A stretch of 10,154 bases of DNA. Source: Prevotellaceae bacterium UBA3849 (GTDB taxonomy: Bacteria; Bacteroidota; Bacteroidia; Bacteroidales; Bacteroidaceae). The number at the start of each line of letters is the position of its first letter. Positions within the stretch are counted from its first letter, which is position 1. Positions 1-6,247 of the stretch are shown here, piece after piece. Where the stretch lies: NCBI GenBank assembly GCA_002392645.1, contig DGHL01000015.1:1-10154 (forward strand). Direction: 5' to 3'. The notes beneath the pieces were generated by a model that was given only the letters and a program-made list of their open reading frames with translations, was not told the DNA's origin and did no database searches. Position numbers and translations under genes: made by a program.

Positions 1-21
1 TGGGAATTTTTAGAACCCACC
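1..21 (+). repeat. Terminal repeat copy, left end
   Basis: The first 21 bases match the reverse complement of 10133-10153 at 20 of 21 positions; the only difference is T at 9 against A at the matching place. The unit is itself an imperfect palindrome, with TGGG at one side and CCCA at the other around an AT-rich centre. It lies about 10 bases before the kinase start codon, so it occupies the space where that gene's leader would be. The nature of the repeat is unknown; an interspersed intergenic repeat at which an assembly stopped is the simplest reading. Confidence 0.6.
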
Positions 22-30
22 TATACATAT

Positions 31-837
31 ATGATACTGACAGCTGATAGCGGAAGCACAAAGACTACATGGAGACTGGATGACGGCCGACTGTTCCTGA
101 CGCAGGGCATTAACCCTTTTCACATGCAGCGCGAGCAGATAATGGACGTGTTGCTTAACGAACTTATAGGCGGTGAGGGCTTTCCGTCGCCATCGGCTAT
201 AGGGGAGATACACTTCTATGGTGCAGGATGCACGGCGGAGAAGTCGCCCTTGTTGGCTGACATACTGCGTGAGGTGTTCGTGAATGCCGTGACGGTAGAG
301 GTGGACAGCGATATGCTTGGTGCTGCAAAGGCTTTGTTTGGCGACGGTGAGGGCATAGCCTGCATACTTGGCACGGGTGCGAATTCATGTCTGTATGACG
401 GCAGGCGTATAGTGAGCAACGTGTCGCCACTGGGCTATATACTTGGCGACGAAGGAAGTGGTGCGGTGCTTGGTCGTACTTTCCTTAACTTGCTTTACAA
501 GGGTGGGCATGCTGATGCCGTGGAGTGTTTTGAGCGTGAGACGGGGTTGACGAAGGCTGTCATAATAGAAAAGGTTTATCGCGAACCGTTGCCTAATCGT
601 TTTCTTGCTTCGCTGGCGCCATATATTAACGCCCACATTGATGAGGCTTGGATAGAGGAGATGGTGGTGGATTGTTTCCGTCTGTTCTTCTGTCGTAACA
701 TCGTGCACTATAATCGTAAGGATTTGTCGTGTTCCTTTGTCGGCAGTATAGCATATTACTTTGAAAAGCAGTTGAGAGCTGCGGCAGACAGAGAGGGCTA
801 CAGGGTGGGAGATATCAGGAAGGAACCGCTTTGCTGA
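31..837 (+). CDS. BadF/BadG/BcrA/BcrD-type ATPase, probable N-acetylglucosamine kinase-like sugar kinase
   Basis: This is a cytoplasmic ASKHA-fold kinase that probably phosphorylates an amino sugar such as N-acetylglucosamine with ATP; the exact substrate is not shown by the sequence. The phosphate-1 motif DSGSTKT is at residues 6-12, the phosphate-2-like ILGTGANS at 112-119, the conserved LGDEGSGA at 138-145, and FVGSIAYYF near 236-244 fits the adenosine-binding motif. The ATG at 31 is chosen because the family starts with a few residues before DSGSTKT. The protein has 268 residues, and family members in Bacteroidales are, from memory, about ten residues longer, ending in a GLIxYH-like tail that is missing here. 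No promoter is visible in the 30 bases upstream, so it may belong to an operon that continues to the left. It converges on the lipoprotein gene at 1003. Confidence 0.88.
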   Translation: MILTADSGSTKTTWRLDDGRLFLTQGINPFHMQREQIMDVLLNELIGGEGFPSPSAIGEIHFYGAGCTAEKSPLLADILREVFVNAVTVEVDSDMLGAAKALFGDGEGIACILGTGANSCLYDGRRIVSNVSPLGYILGDEGSGAVLGRTFLNLLYKGGHADAVECFERETGLTKAVIIEKVYREPLPNRFLASLAPYINAHIDEAWIEEMVVDCFRLFFCRNIVHYNRKDLSCSFVGSIAYYFEKQLRAAADREGYRVGDIRKEPLC

Positions 838-853
838 TTAGGATTGCAGTATT

Positions 854-868
854 CTTTGCAAGGCAAAG
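854..868 (+). other. Short perfect hairpin after the kinase gene
   Basis: CTTTGC and GCAAAG flank a three-base loop (AAG), 17 bases after the kinase stop. There is no T-run after it, so it does not look like an intrinsic terminator by itself. It may protect the 3' end of the transcript or be part of a repeat. Confidence 0.35.
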
Positions 869-905
869 CATTGCAAGTGCCGAGCGGATGAATTGGAGGA
901 GGAGA

Positions 906-978
906 AAAAGAAAAGGTGAAAGAGTGAATGTAAACCATGCAATGTAGGTTTGCTTTCAATCTTTCACCTTTTTTCGCG
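906..978. terminator. Bidirectional intrinsic terminator between convergent genes
   Basis: A 12-bp arm AAAAGGTGAAAG (911-922) pairs perfectly with CTTTCACCTTTT (961-972). Inside it, TGAA pairs with TTCA and AAACC with GGTTT (932-936 with 947-951), giving a long, partly interrupted stem. On the plus strand the arm runs into TTTT, and on the minus strand into CTTTT followed by CTTTTTC, so it can end both the kinase transcript and the converging lipoprotein transcript. Confidence 0.7.
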
Positions 979-995
979 TTCGTCGCGTTCGTCGC
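975..995. repeat. Tandem 9-bp repeat
   Basis: The 9-mer CGCGTTCGT occurs twice in a row (975-983, 984-992) followed by a partial third copy, CGC. It is GC-rich in an otherwise AT-rich gene end and sits between the lipoprotein stop codon and the terminator stem. It is a possible slippage site; no function is visible. Confidence 0.6.
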
Positions 996-1002
996 TTTTT
1001 TA

Positions 1003-1566
1003 TTAGTTCTTATACACCGTTGCTTTGGTATTGCCGTAGTTGTCGAGTGTCATAAGGACGTAGAAGAATTCATCGTAGCTGTCATCGGGAGAGCCGACGC
1101 TGACAACGAAGTTGAGGTTGTTGCCGGCAGCCTTCTCAAAATTCATGCCCAGCAATACGCCGTTGTCGTTAAACTGCTTGGGCAGTGCTGGTGCGAAGTT
1201 GGCCTTGGTAAACTTCTTTTCAAAGAATACGGTGCCGTCGGCACGCTTGACTACCAGCGTGATCTCGTTGTCGGTGTAGGTCACGTCGTGGTTCTTCACC
1301 TTACGCAGGGCGCTCGATGGCTTTCTGAGTATGGTATAGGTGTAGCTGGCTCCACCAATCCATTCGAAGCCTCCGTCAAGTTTCTCGTCAGACATCTCCT
1401 GCTCCTCTGGTTGTGGTTTGTCAACAACCTTCTCGATGATGATCTCTTCTGGCTCTTTCTTCTCCTTGCACGATGTCATGACGGCAGTCGTAAGCATGGC
1501 GCAGAGTGTTAGGCAGAGTGATGTGCGGAATGTCCAGACTTTGTATGTTTTGCTTGATGGATGCAT
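1003..1566 (-). CDS. Putative lipoprotein, DUF4738-like
   Basis: This 187-residue protein has a basic N-terminus, a hydrophobic stretch at about residues 17-30 and a lipobox-like AVMTSC with Cys33, so it is probably exported and lipid-anchored. A charged linker rich in Glu and Lys (34-62) follows. The globular part (about 65-187) holds segments such as EITLVVKRADGTVFFEKKFTK and VVSVGSP that resemble the Bacteroidales family DUF4738 as I remember it; no biochemical role is known to me. The first ATG is kept because it supplies a basic n-region before the signal; a start at Met24 would leave too short a signal. No TAnnTTTG promoter is seen directly upstream. The gene may be read through from the TPR gene 131 bp upstream, across the structured element at 1587-1651, or may have an unrecognised promoter. 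Confidence 0.75.
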   Translation of the reverse strand: MHPSSKTYKVWTFRTSLCLTLCAMLTTAVMTSCKEKKEPEEIIIEKVVDKPQPEEQEMSDEKLDGGFEWIGGASYTYTILRKPSSALRKVKNHDVTYTDNEITLVVKRADGTVFFEKKFTKANFAPALPKQFNDNGVLLGMNFEKAAGNNLNFVVSVGSPDDSYDEFFYVLMTLDNYGNTKATVYKN

Positions 1567-1586
1567 GGTGATTGTTTTTAAAAACG

Positions 1587-1651
1587 GAATAATGGATTAC
1601 AGCTCCACCGTCAGCTTTCGCCAAACTTGTGAGGTCTATAATCCATTATTC
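1587..1651 (-). other. 65-bp structured inverted-repeat element in the leader of the lipoprotein gene
   Basis: Perfect 13-bp arms GAATAATGGATTA (1587-1599) and TAATCCATTATTC (1639-1651) enclose 39 bases. Read as minus-strand RNA, the interior can also fold: CUCAC pairs with GUGGAG leaving one bulged G, and a terminal UUGGC-GAAA-GCUGA hairpin carries a GNRA tetraloop, with two G-U pairs in its stem. On the minus strand the element is followed by CCG and TTTTT, so it might terminate TPR-gene transcripts. It could instead be a leader RNA or a small palindromic mobile repeat. Confidence 0.5.
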
Positions 1652-1697
1652 GCGGTGTATTTTATTTTAATTTTAATGATTTTGTCAGCGTTTTATA

Positions 1698-2390
1698 TTA
1701 CTTGCTTACGCGCTCGATGTACTTGTCTATTTCCTGGAATACAGGACTGTTTACGTACTTCTCCTTGATGCTCTTGTAAATCTCCAGAGCCTCGTCGTTC
1801 TTCTTCTGGCTCTCCAGCAAGCGTGCAGCCTGAATGAGGTAGGTTGGTGAGAGACTGTTGTTCACACCGTCCTTTGCGCGAGAGTCAGCCATGCTTGCAG
1901 CCTCCTTAAGGGTGCTGATAGCCTTGTCCACCTGGTTGGTGTTAGCGTATGCGTTACCGAGTGCTGCAACCATTGCGGGGCTGATAATTGCATCGTCCTG
2001 TGGTGAGAACTCGTCAAGGTACTTCACAGCCTCGTTCCACTTGCCCATCTGAGCGTAGCAGAGTCCGGCATAGCCATTTGCGAGGTTGGCAGCGTCAGTG
2101 CCACCGTAGTTCTCTATGATAGTGAGGAAGCCCTCGATGTTCTTATCGCCATTGAGTGCCTTTTGGAAATCCTGCTGTGAGAAAAGCTCCTGAGCCTTAG
2201 CCATTGCCGTAGCGGCCTTGTCCTCACGTGGAGCAGCTATAAATGACTTGTAGCAGATATAGCCAGCGATTAATACTATGATTGCAGCTACTGCGATGAG
2301 TATCTGCTTGCGGAACTTCAGGAAGAATGCTTCCTGCTTGTTGAGTATCTGCTCTGCCTGAGCAGACTCATTTACATTTGTCTTTGCCAT
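1698..2390 (-). CDS. Membrane-anchored tetratricopeptide-repeat protein
   Basis: This 230-residue protein begins MAKTNVNESAQ. A cytoplasmic N-terminal segment with several charged residues is followed by a single membrane helix at about 29-48 and then a soluble, presumably periplasmic part built of TPR-like helical hairpins, such as the GYAGLCYAQMGKWNEAVKYL and DEALEIYKSIKEKY segments. TPR arrays act as protein-binding scaffolds; the partner is unknown. The general plan recalls YfgM-like proteins, but that is analogy only. An upstream in-frame ATG at 2441 would add 17 residues (MRMRILKQKRK and so on) encoded by leader sequence; I reject it because the A-rich stretch just before 2390 is a typical Bacteroidetes initiation context and the -7 box at 2452-2459 lies too close to 2441. 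Downstream lie the structured element and the DUF4738-like gene. Confidence 0.85.
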   Translation of the reverse strand: MAKTNVNESAQAEQILNKQEAFFLKFRKQILIAVAAIIVLIAGYICYKSFIAAPREDKAATAMAKAQELFSQQDFQKALNGDKNIEGFLTIIENYGGTDAANLANGYAGLCYAQMGKWNEAVKYLDEFSPQDDAIISPAMVAALGNAYANTNQVDKAISTLKEAASMADSRAKDGVNNSLSPTYLIQAARLLESQKKNDEALEIYKSIKEKYVNSPVFQEIDKYIERVSK

Positions 2391-2425
2391 TATCTTTATT
2401 TTATTTTGTTTTCGTTTTTGTTTAA

Positions 2426-2437
2426 GTATGCGCATAC
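2426..2437. promoter_or_regulatory. Perfect 12-bp palindrome in the TPR-gene leader
   Basis: GTATGCGCATAC is a perfect palindrome between the likely transcription start (around 2445) and the TPR start codon at 2390. It could be an operator or a small leader hairpin, or may be chance. Confidence 0.3.
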
Positions 2438-2451
2438 GCACAAATCAGATG

Positions 2452-2459
2452 CAAAGTTA
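2452..2459 (-). promoter_or_regulatory. Promoter -7 box for the TPR gene
   Basis: On the minus strand this reads TAACTTTG, an exact match to the Bacteroidetes TAnnTTTG consensus. No clear TTG lies 19-21 bp upstream. It would give a leader of about 55 bases before the start at 2390, and it argues against the longer start at 2441. Confidence 0.6.
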
Positions 2460-2532
2460 ATAATTTTATTTGAAATAAAGAAATATATTCACATTTTTTT
2501 TATAAATCAAGGGCAAAGGTATTTATAGAAAA

Positions 2533-2576
2533 ACGACAATTTTGATAATTTCTGTTGAAATCGTCAAAATTGTCGT
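2533..2576 (-). terminator. Intrinsic terminator of the rhamnogalacturonan lyase gene
   Basis: ACGACAATTTTGA (2533-2545) pairs perfectly with TCAAAATTGTCGT (2564-2576). The pairing continues inside through ATTTC and GAAAT around a TGTT loop, interrupted only by an A-C mismatch and a T-G pair, so the stem is about 20 bp. On the minus strand it is followed by a run of T. It also separates the lyase gene from the TPR promoter. Confidence 0.8.
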
Positions 2577-2605
2577 CTTTAGAGTCTGTGTATGTTCAAT
2601 GTGCC

Positions 2606-2623
2606 GATGTATGGTTATACATC
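2606..2623. other. Second hairpin in the lyase 3' untranslated region
   Basis: GATGTAT and ATACATC form a perfect 7-bp stem with a GGTT loop, 12 bases after the lyase stop codon and 29 bases before the terminator stem. No T-run follows on the minus strand. It may block ribosome run-off or 3' decay; the role is inferred only. Confidence 0.45.
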
Positions 2624-2635
2624 ACCGGTCTTACT

Positions 2636-5296
2636 TTATTTTATGAACTTCTTACCATTGTGCAGATACAGTGTGCCAGGGCGCAGGTCGGCTGCATTGA
2701 TGCGTCTGCCGCTCATGTCATAATATGCATTGTCGTTCTGGCGTGGTGTTGTCTGCTGGACTTCCTGTATGGCTGTCACCACCTCGTCTCCTTCATCGAC
2801 AAGGCTGCCTGCAGACTTTGCAGAGGCTGAGGAAGCTGACTTGACGGTGCCATATACCTTTATGTTACAAATGCCATACTGCTTGTTGGTGGCAAGGTTG
2901 TATAGATACAGCATGAGTGACTGTGCAGAAGAGCTTGCGCTGCCGCTCAGGTTATATGTATATGTGGTATAGTAAGGCGATGTGTTGTTGCGGCATGGCG
3001 TTACGCCAGAAGCAAGTGTGGTGCTGCCGAACTTGATGTCGAGCTTGCCGCCGTCAGTACCGAAGCGTGTTGCCGTAACCTCAACCTTGGTAGCCTGGAA
3101 GGTATAGCCGCTTGCAGGTGTGACCTTGAAAGTAAGGGCATTGCTGCTGCTTGCAGAAGACGTCTTGCTCGTAACGCCCAGCAATGTCTCTGTCAGTCCG
3201 CCTACGGTCTTCGTGCCGCCGGCTGTCAGTCCGCTGCCCGCAGAGACAGAACCTGTGACATAGCCTGAGAGTCCGCTGTATGTAGCACTCTGGCTGAGTG
3301 TGCCACCGTTGTATGTCCACTGCACATAGCCGGTCATAGTGGTATTGTCAACGGCAACGATAGAGCTGTTGGCATTGAATGACGTAGCATAGTCTGGCAG
3401 GTAATAGCCGAGGTGTGGCGGCTGATTGTAGGCCACATTCTGCCATGCCACGCCCATACGATATACATGGTCATGCATGAGTGTAGGAACGCGGTAAGAG
3501 GTGGTCTCTGTAGTAGAGAAGATGTTTATGGTACAGCTGTCAGACGAGTTCCACATGATAATCTCCTCACGCCAGTCACCGAAGATGTCAGCCTGCAGAC
3601 AAGGTGTTGCCTTGGTGCTGTTACATGTAGTAGAGTTATTGTAGTTGGTAGGCGAGAACAATGTAGTGATGGAAGAACCGTTTGTCTTTGTTATGGTCTT
3701 GTCAAACAGCTGGTCGTAGAGGCTGCCGTCCCAGTAGATACGGAAGTTCACTGATGTTGACTTGGTTGACAATACGCTGTTGTTTACGCAACTGCGCAGT
3801 TGGCGGTCATTGCTTGATGCCATCTGTCCGCCGCGTGCGCTTGACAGGAAGCATCCTGCTATGCCGCGACCATTATCACTGCCGCCAGTTGAGGAATAGA
3901 GAATCTTACCTGTTGCAGCATCATGCAGGTCCCATCCGTAAGGACTCTCCTCATGAACCTGGAACACTTCAAGTCCGCTGCGGTCTGGTGCGAAGTCGCT
4001 GACGTGTATAGCGTCGCCGTGGCCATAGCCCGTTGCATAGAGCAGTGAACCGTCATTGTCAACAGCACCTGAGCCATAGAGGATCTCGTCCTTGCCGTCG
4101 CCGTCAACATCGGCAACAGAAAGGTTGTGGTTACCGTTGCCATAGAGAGTGGCAGAGCCACTGCCCGATGTGCTTGTAGAATAAGTTTTGGTGGTGGATG
4201 ATCCGCTGCTGTTGGTAACAGTCACGCTGTTTTTAGAGGTATGTGCACTCAGCCACTTTGTGCTGATGGTTGAACCATTGAACTTGACAGCCCAGAGGTA
4301 TGCACGGGTATAATAGCCACGGCAGAACACTGCACTTGGAGTTGATGACGAACCGTCGAGGTATGCCACGCAAGCGAGATAGCGGTCACAGCGGTTGCCG
4401 TAGTTATCACCCCAGAAAGACTTTGCAGGGTGATCGGCAGCTGCTCCATAGCCTCCTGCACGGTTAGGGTTATACCATACGGTATGTATGGCGGCACCTG
4501 TCTGTCCGTTGAATACGGTAAGATACTCAGGACCTGAAAGGATGTAGCCTGTACTGCTGCGATAGTTAGTCTGCGAAGCATTCTTGATGTTGCTGTCGGT
4601 AGCAGCGGCAGTAACATAGTTGCCTTTGCCGTCCTTGCTGAGCGGAGCAGTCTTACACATCAGCTCAGCCTTGCCGTCGCCATCAAAATCATAAACGAGG
4701 AACTGGGTATAGTGAGCACCTGCACGGATGTTATAGCCGAGATCGATGCGCCACAACCTTGTGCCGGTAAATTCATAGCAGTCAATATATACGGCGTTGG
4801 TTTTACCGCTCTGACTGTTGTCCTTAGAGTCAGCAGGGTCCCATTTCACGATAAGTTCGTATTCGCCATCACCGTCAACGTCAGCCACGCTGCAGTCGTT
4901 AGGCGAATAACCTGCCTTAGGCCTGCTCAGCTTCAGTGACTTATAGACATTTGACCATGGAGTTACAGCGTCAGTAGTTTCTGTTATAACGCCGTTTACG
5001 CGCTTTGCCACCTGATACTTACTGCTTGAAGAACCGCCAGTGTCAAGGTAGCTCGTTACGTTTTTAAGATTCTTTGCAATGGTCGTACCATTACGGATTA
5101 CGTCAAACGTGGTCGTGCTGGCATTGTCGGTGCCCAACAGGCGCCAACTCACAAATTCTCCACTGCCACTGTTTGAAGGAATTACCACAAGACCTCTGGA
5201 AAGTTTCTCCATCTGTGAGGTCGGAGTCGTCTGTGCCATTACGGACATACCTGCACCGATAAGGCATGACAATACTAATACCTTAATACTTTTCAT
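2636..5296 (-). CDS. Secreted rhamnogalacturonan lyase, polysaccharide lyase family 11, with extra C-terminal domain
   Basis: This enzyme family cleaves the rhamnose-galacturonate backbone of rhamnogalacturonan I by beta-elimination. A signal peptide (1-21, cut before Gln22) is followed by an Ig/FnIII-like domain (about 30-115) and the PL11 beta-propeller (about 125-640). Propeller marks include calcium-type loops DVDGDGEYE (139-147), DFDGDGKAE (203-211) and DVDGDGKDE (396-404), the RAGAHYTQF region (191-199), QADIFGDWREE (568-578) and the MHDHVYRMGVAWQNVAYNQP stretch (607-626). Residues 655-820 form an added Ser/Thr/Gly-rich, beta-sandwich-like domain, perhaps carbohydrate-binding; without it the length would match the usual roughly 600-650 residues. 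The last 30 residues (YYDMSGRRIN to YLHNGKKFIK) resemble a type IX secretion sorting tail. It has its own promoter and terminator, and no SusC/SusD or sensor gene is adjacent, so it looks like an orphan pectinase. Confidence 0.93.
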   Translation of the reverse strand: MKSIKVLVLSCLIGAGMSVMAQTTPTSQMEKLSRGLVVIPSNSGSGEFVSWRLLGTDNASTTTFDVIRNGTTIAKNLKNVTSYLDTGGSSSSKYQVAKRVNGVITETTDAVTPWSNVYKSLKLSRPKAGYSPNDCSVADVDGDGEYELIVKWDPADSKDNSQSGKTNAVYIDCYEFTGTRLWRIDLGYNIRAGAHYTQFLVYDFDGDGKAELMCKTAPLSKDGKGNYVTAAATDSNIKNASQTNYRSSTGYILSGPEYLTVFNGQTGAAIHTVWYNPNRAGGYGAAADHPAKSFWGDNYGNRCDRYLACVAYLDGSSSTPSAVFCRGYYTRAYLWAVKFNGSTISTKWLSAHTSKNSVTVTNSSGSSTTKTYSTSTSGSGSATLYGNGNHNLSVADVDGDGKDEILYGSGAVDNDGSLLYATGYGHGDAIHVSDFAPDRSGLEVFQVHEESPYGWDLHDAATGKILYSSTGGSDNGRGIAGCFLSSARGGQMASSNDRQLRSCVNNSVLSTKSTSVNFRIYWDGSLYDQLFDKTITKTNGSSITTLFSPTNYNNSTTCNSTKATPCLQADIFGDWREEIIMWNSSDSCTINIFSTTETTSYRVPTLMHDHVYRMGVAWQNVAYNQPPHLGYYLPDYATSFNANSSIVAVDNTTMTGYVQWTYNGGTLSQSATYSGLSGYVTGSVSAGSGLTAGGTKTVGGLTETLLGVTSKTSSASSSNALTFKVTPASGYTFQATKVEVTATRFGTDGGKLDIKFGSTTLASGVTPCRNNTSPYYTTYTYNLSGSASSSAQSLMLYLYNLATNKQYGICNIKVYGTVKSASSASAKSAGSLVDEGDEVVTAIQEVQQTTPRQNDNAYYDMSGRRINAADLRPGTLYLHNGKKFIK

Positions 5297-5387
5297 TTGT
5301 TTTTTTAATGTTAGTAAAGATTGATATTGTTATAGTAAAATGTTAATGTATTGATAATCTATGGTTTATATAGAAAAATTCTGGTTG

Positions 5388-5417
5388 CAAAGTTACATAA
5401 ATTATTTGTATTTGCAA
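5388..5417 (-). promoter_or_regulatory. Consensus promoter of the rhamnogalacturonan lyase gene
   Basis: On the minus strand TTG (5415-5417) is followed after exactly 19 bp by TAACTTTG (5388-5395), which fits the Bacteroidetes primary sigma factor consensus. Transcription would start near 5382, giving an AT-rich leader of about 85 bases before the ATG at 5296. Confidence 0.75.
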
Positions 5418-5423
5418 TATTTT

Positions 5424-5450
5424 AGGTGTTAAAAAAACAAAAAGCACCTT
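5424..5450 (-). terminator. Weak possible terminator after plsC
   Basis: AGGTG and CACCT bracket a very T-rich minus-strand stretch (CTTTTTGTTTTTTTAA) soon after the acyltransferase stop. The stem is short and the loop long, so this is not a classical intrinsic terminator. It is the only candidate between the operon end and the lyase promoter. Confidence 0.25.
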
Positions 5451-5467
5451 TGTGTATTCTCACGCTC

Positions 5468-6241
5468 TTATCTCTTCAGGCTCTCGCTTATCACTCTGTA
5501 GCTTTCCTCCATCATGCGCTCAATGTTCTCCTCGCCCCTTGACTGTGGAAAGATAGGCTTGTGTATGGTCATGGTTAATGGGTGGCGTTGTATGAAACCA
5601 CCGTCATTTGTGCATGGCAGTATGTCGTATGAACCGTCAATCGTGATGGGTACTATGGGTAACTGCAGTTCATCTGCGAGGGCAAAGGCACCTTTCTTGA
5701 ATTTACCCATGAAGCCGTTTCTTGTGCGTGAGCCTTCAGGGAATACCATTAGCGATGCACCGCCTTGCAATGCCTTTTCGGCACGGCGGTAGGTAGAGCG
5801 TACTGCACCAGGGTTACCTTTATCCACATATATATATCCAGCATGTCGGCAACCTATTCCGAGAAATGGAATCTTCTCAAGCGCACGCTTCAGCATCCAG
5901 CGTATCTCTGCACCGAGATAGCCGCATATAAGGAATATGTCGTAGGCTCCCTGATGGTTGGCTACAAACACATAAGATGTATCCTTGCGGAAGTTCTCCC
6001 TGCCCTCAACGGTTACGGGTATTAGCGATGTCGTCATTATCAGTCGTGCCCACCAGCGTGAAGCGAATGAGCCCCACCAGTCAGGGCGTGTCATGATGCC
6101 GAGGCTGAATGGCAGGTGAGACTTTAGCCAGCCTGCCAGCGGGCACATGACTGCCATGGTGCTGCCTGCCCATACGCTTGCGAAAAACACTACGGGACAC
6201 AGTACCACTATCTGATATATCTTGTAAAACACACTCTTCAT
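5468..6241 (-). CDS. plsC: 1-acyl-sn-glycerol-3-phosphate acyltransferase (PlsC family)
   Basis: This enzyme transfers an acyl chain to lysophosphatidic acid to make phosphatidic acid at the cytoplasmic membrane, the second acylation of phospholipid synthesis. The 257-residue protein has an N-terminal hydrophobic segment (about 8-34) and the family motifs: the catalytic NHQGAYD with His96 and Asp101 (HX4D), the substrate-binding FPEGSRTR (167-174) and IVPITIDGS (196-204). Length is normal for the family. Related acyltransferases that act on ornithine lipids or other lysolipids share these motifs, so the substrate is by similarity. The start lies 6 bp after the pyrC stop, so it is the last gene of the minus-strand operon. 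Confidence 0.88.
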   Translation of the reverse strand: MKSVFYKIYQIVVLCPVVFFASVWAGSTMAVMCPLAGWLKSHLPFSLGIMTRPDWWGSFASRWWARLIMTTSLIPVTVEGRENFRKDTSYVFVANHQGAYDIFLICGYLGAEIRWMLKRALEKIPFLGIGCRHAGYIYVDKGNPGAVRSTYRRAEKALQGGASLMVFPEGSRTRNGFMGKFKKGAFALADELQLPIVPITIDGSYDILPCTNDGGFIQRHPLTMTIHKPIFPQSRGEENIERMMEESYRVISESLKR

Positions 6242-6247
6242 CGTTGA

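Noticed and set aside
937..1512. A 191-codon plus-strand open frame with a hydrophobic start
   Set aside because: It lies entirely antisense to the lipoprotein gene, begins inside the terminator hairpin, and its repetitive FAFVAFVAF start merely reflects the T-run and 9-bp tandem repeat.
2391..2441. N-terminal extension of the TPR protein (start at 2441)
   Set aside because: The -7 box at 2452-2459 leaves almost no leader, the added residues are Lys/Arg/Gln-rich translation of A-rich leader, and the ATG at 2390 has a normal context.
2533..2576. The long hairpin as a mobile palindromic element
   Set aside because: Its position after the lyase stop and the T-run on the minus strand are fully explained by an intrinsic terminator.
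3413..4617. Several 100-codon open frames on both strands inside the lyase gene
   Set aside because: They are out-of-frame shadows of a continuous 886-codon gene with clear PL11 motifs throughout.
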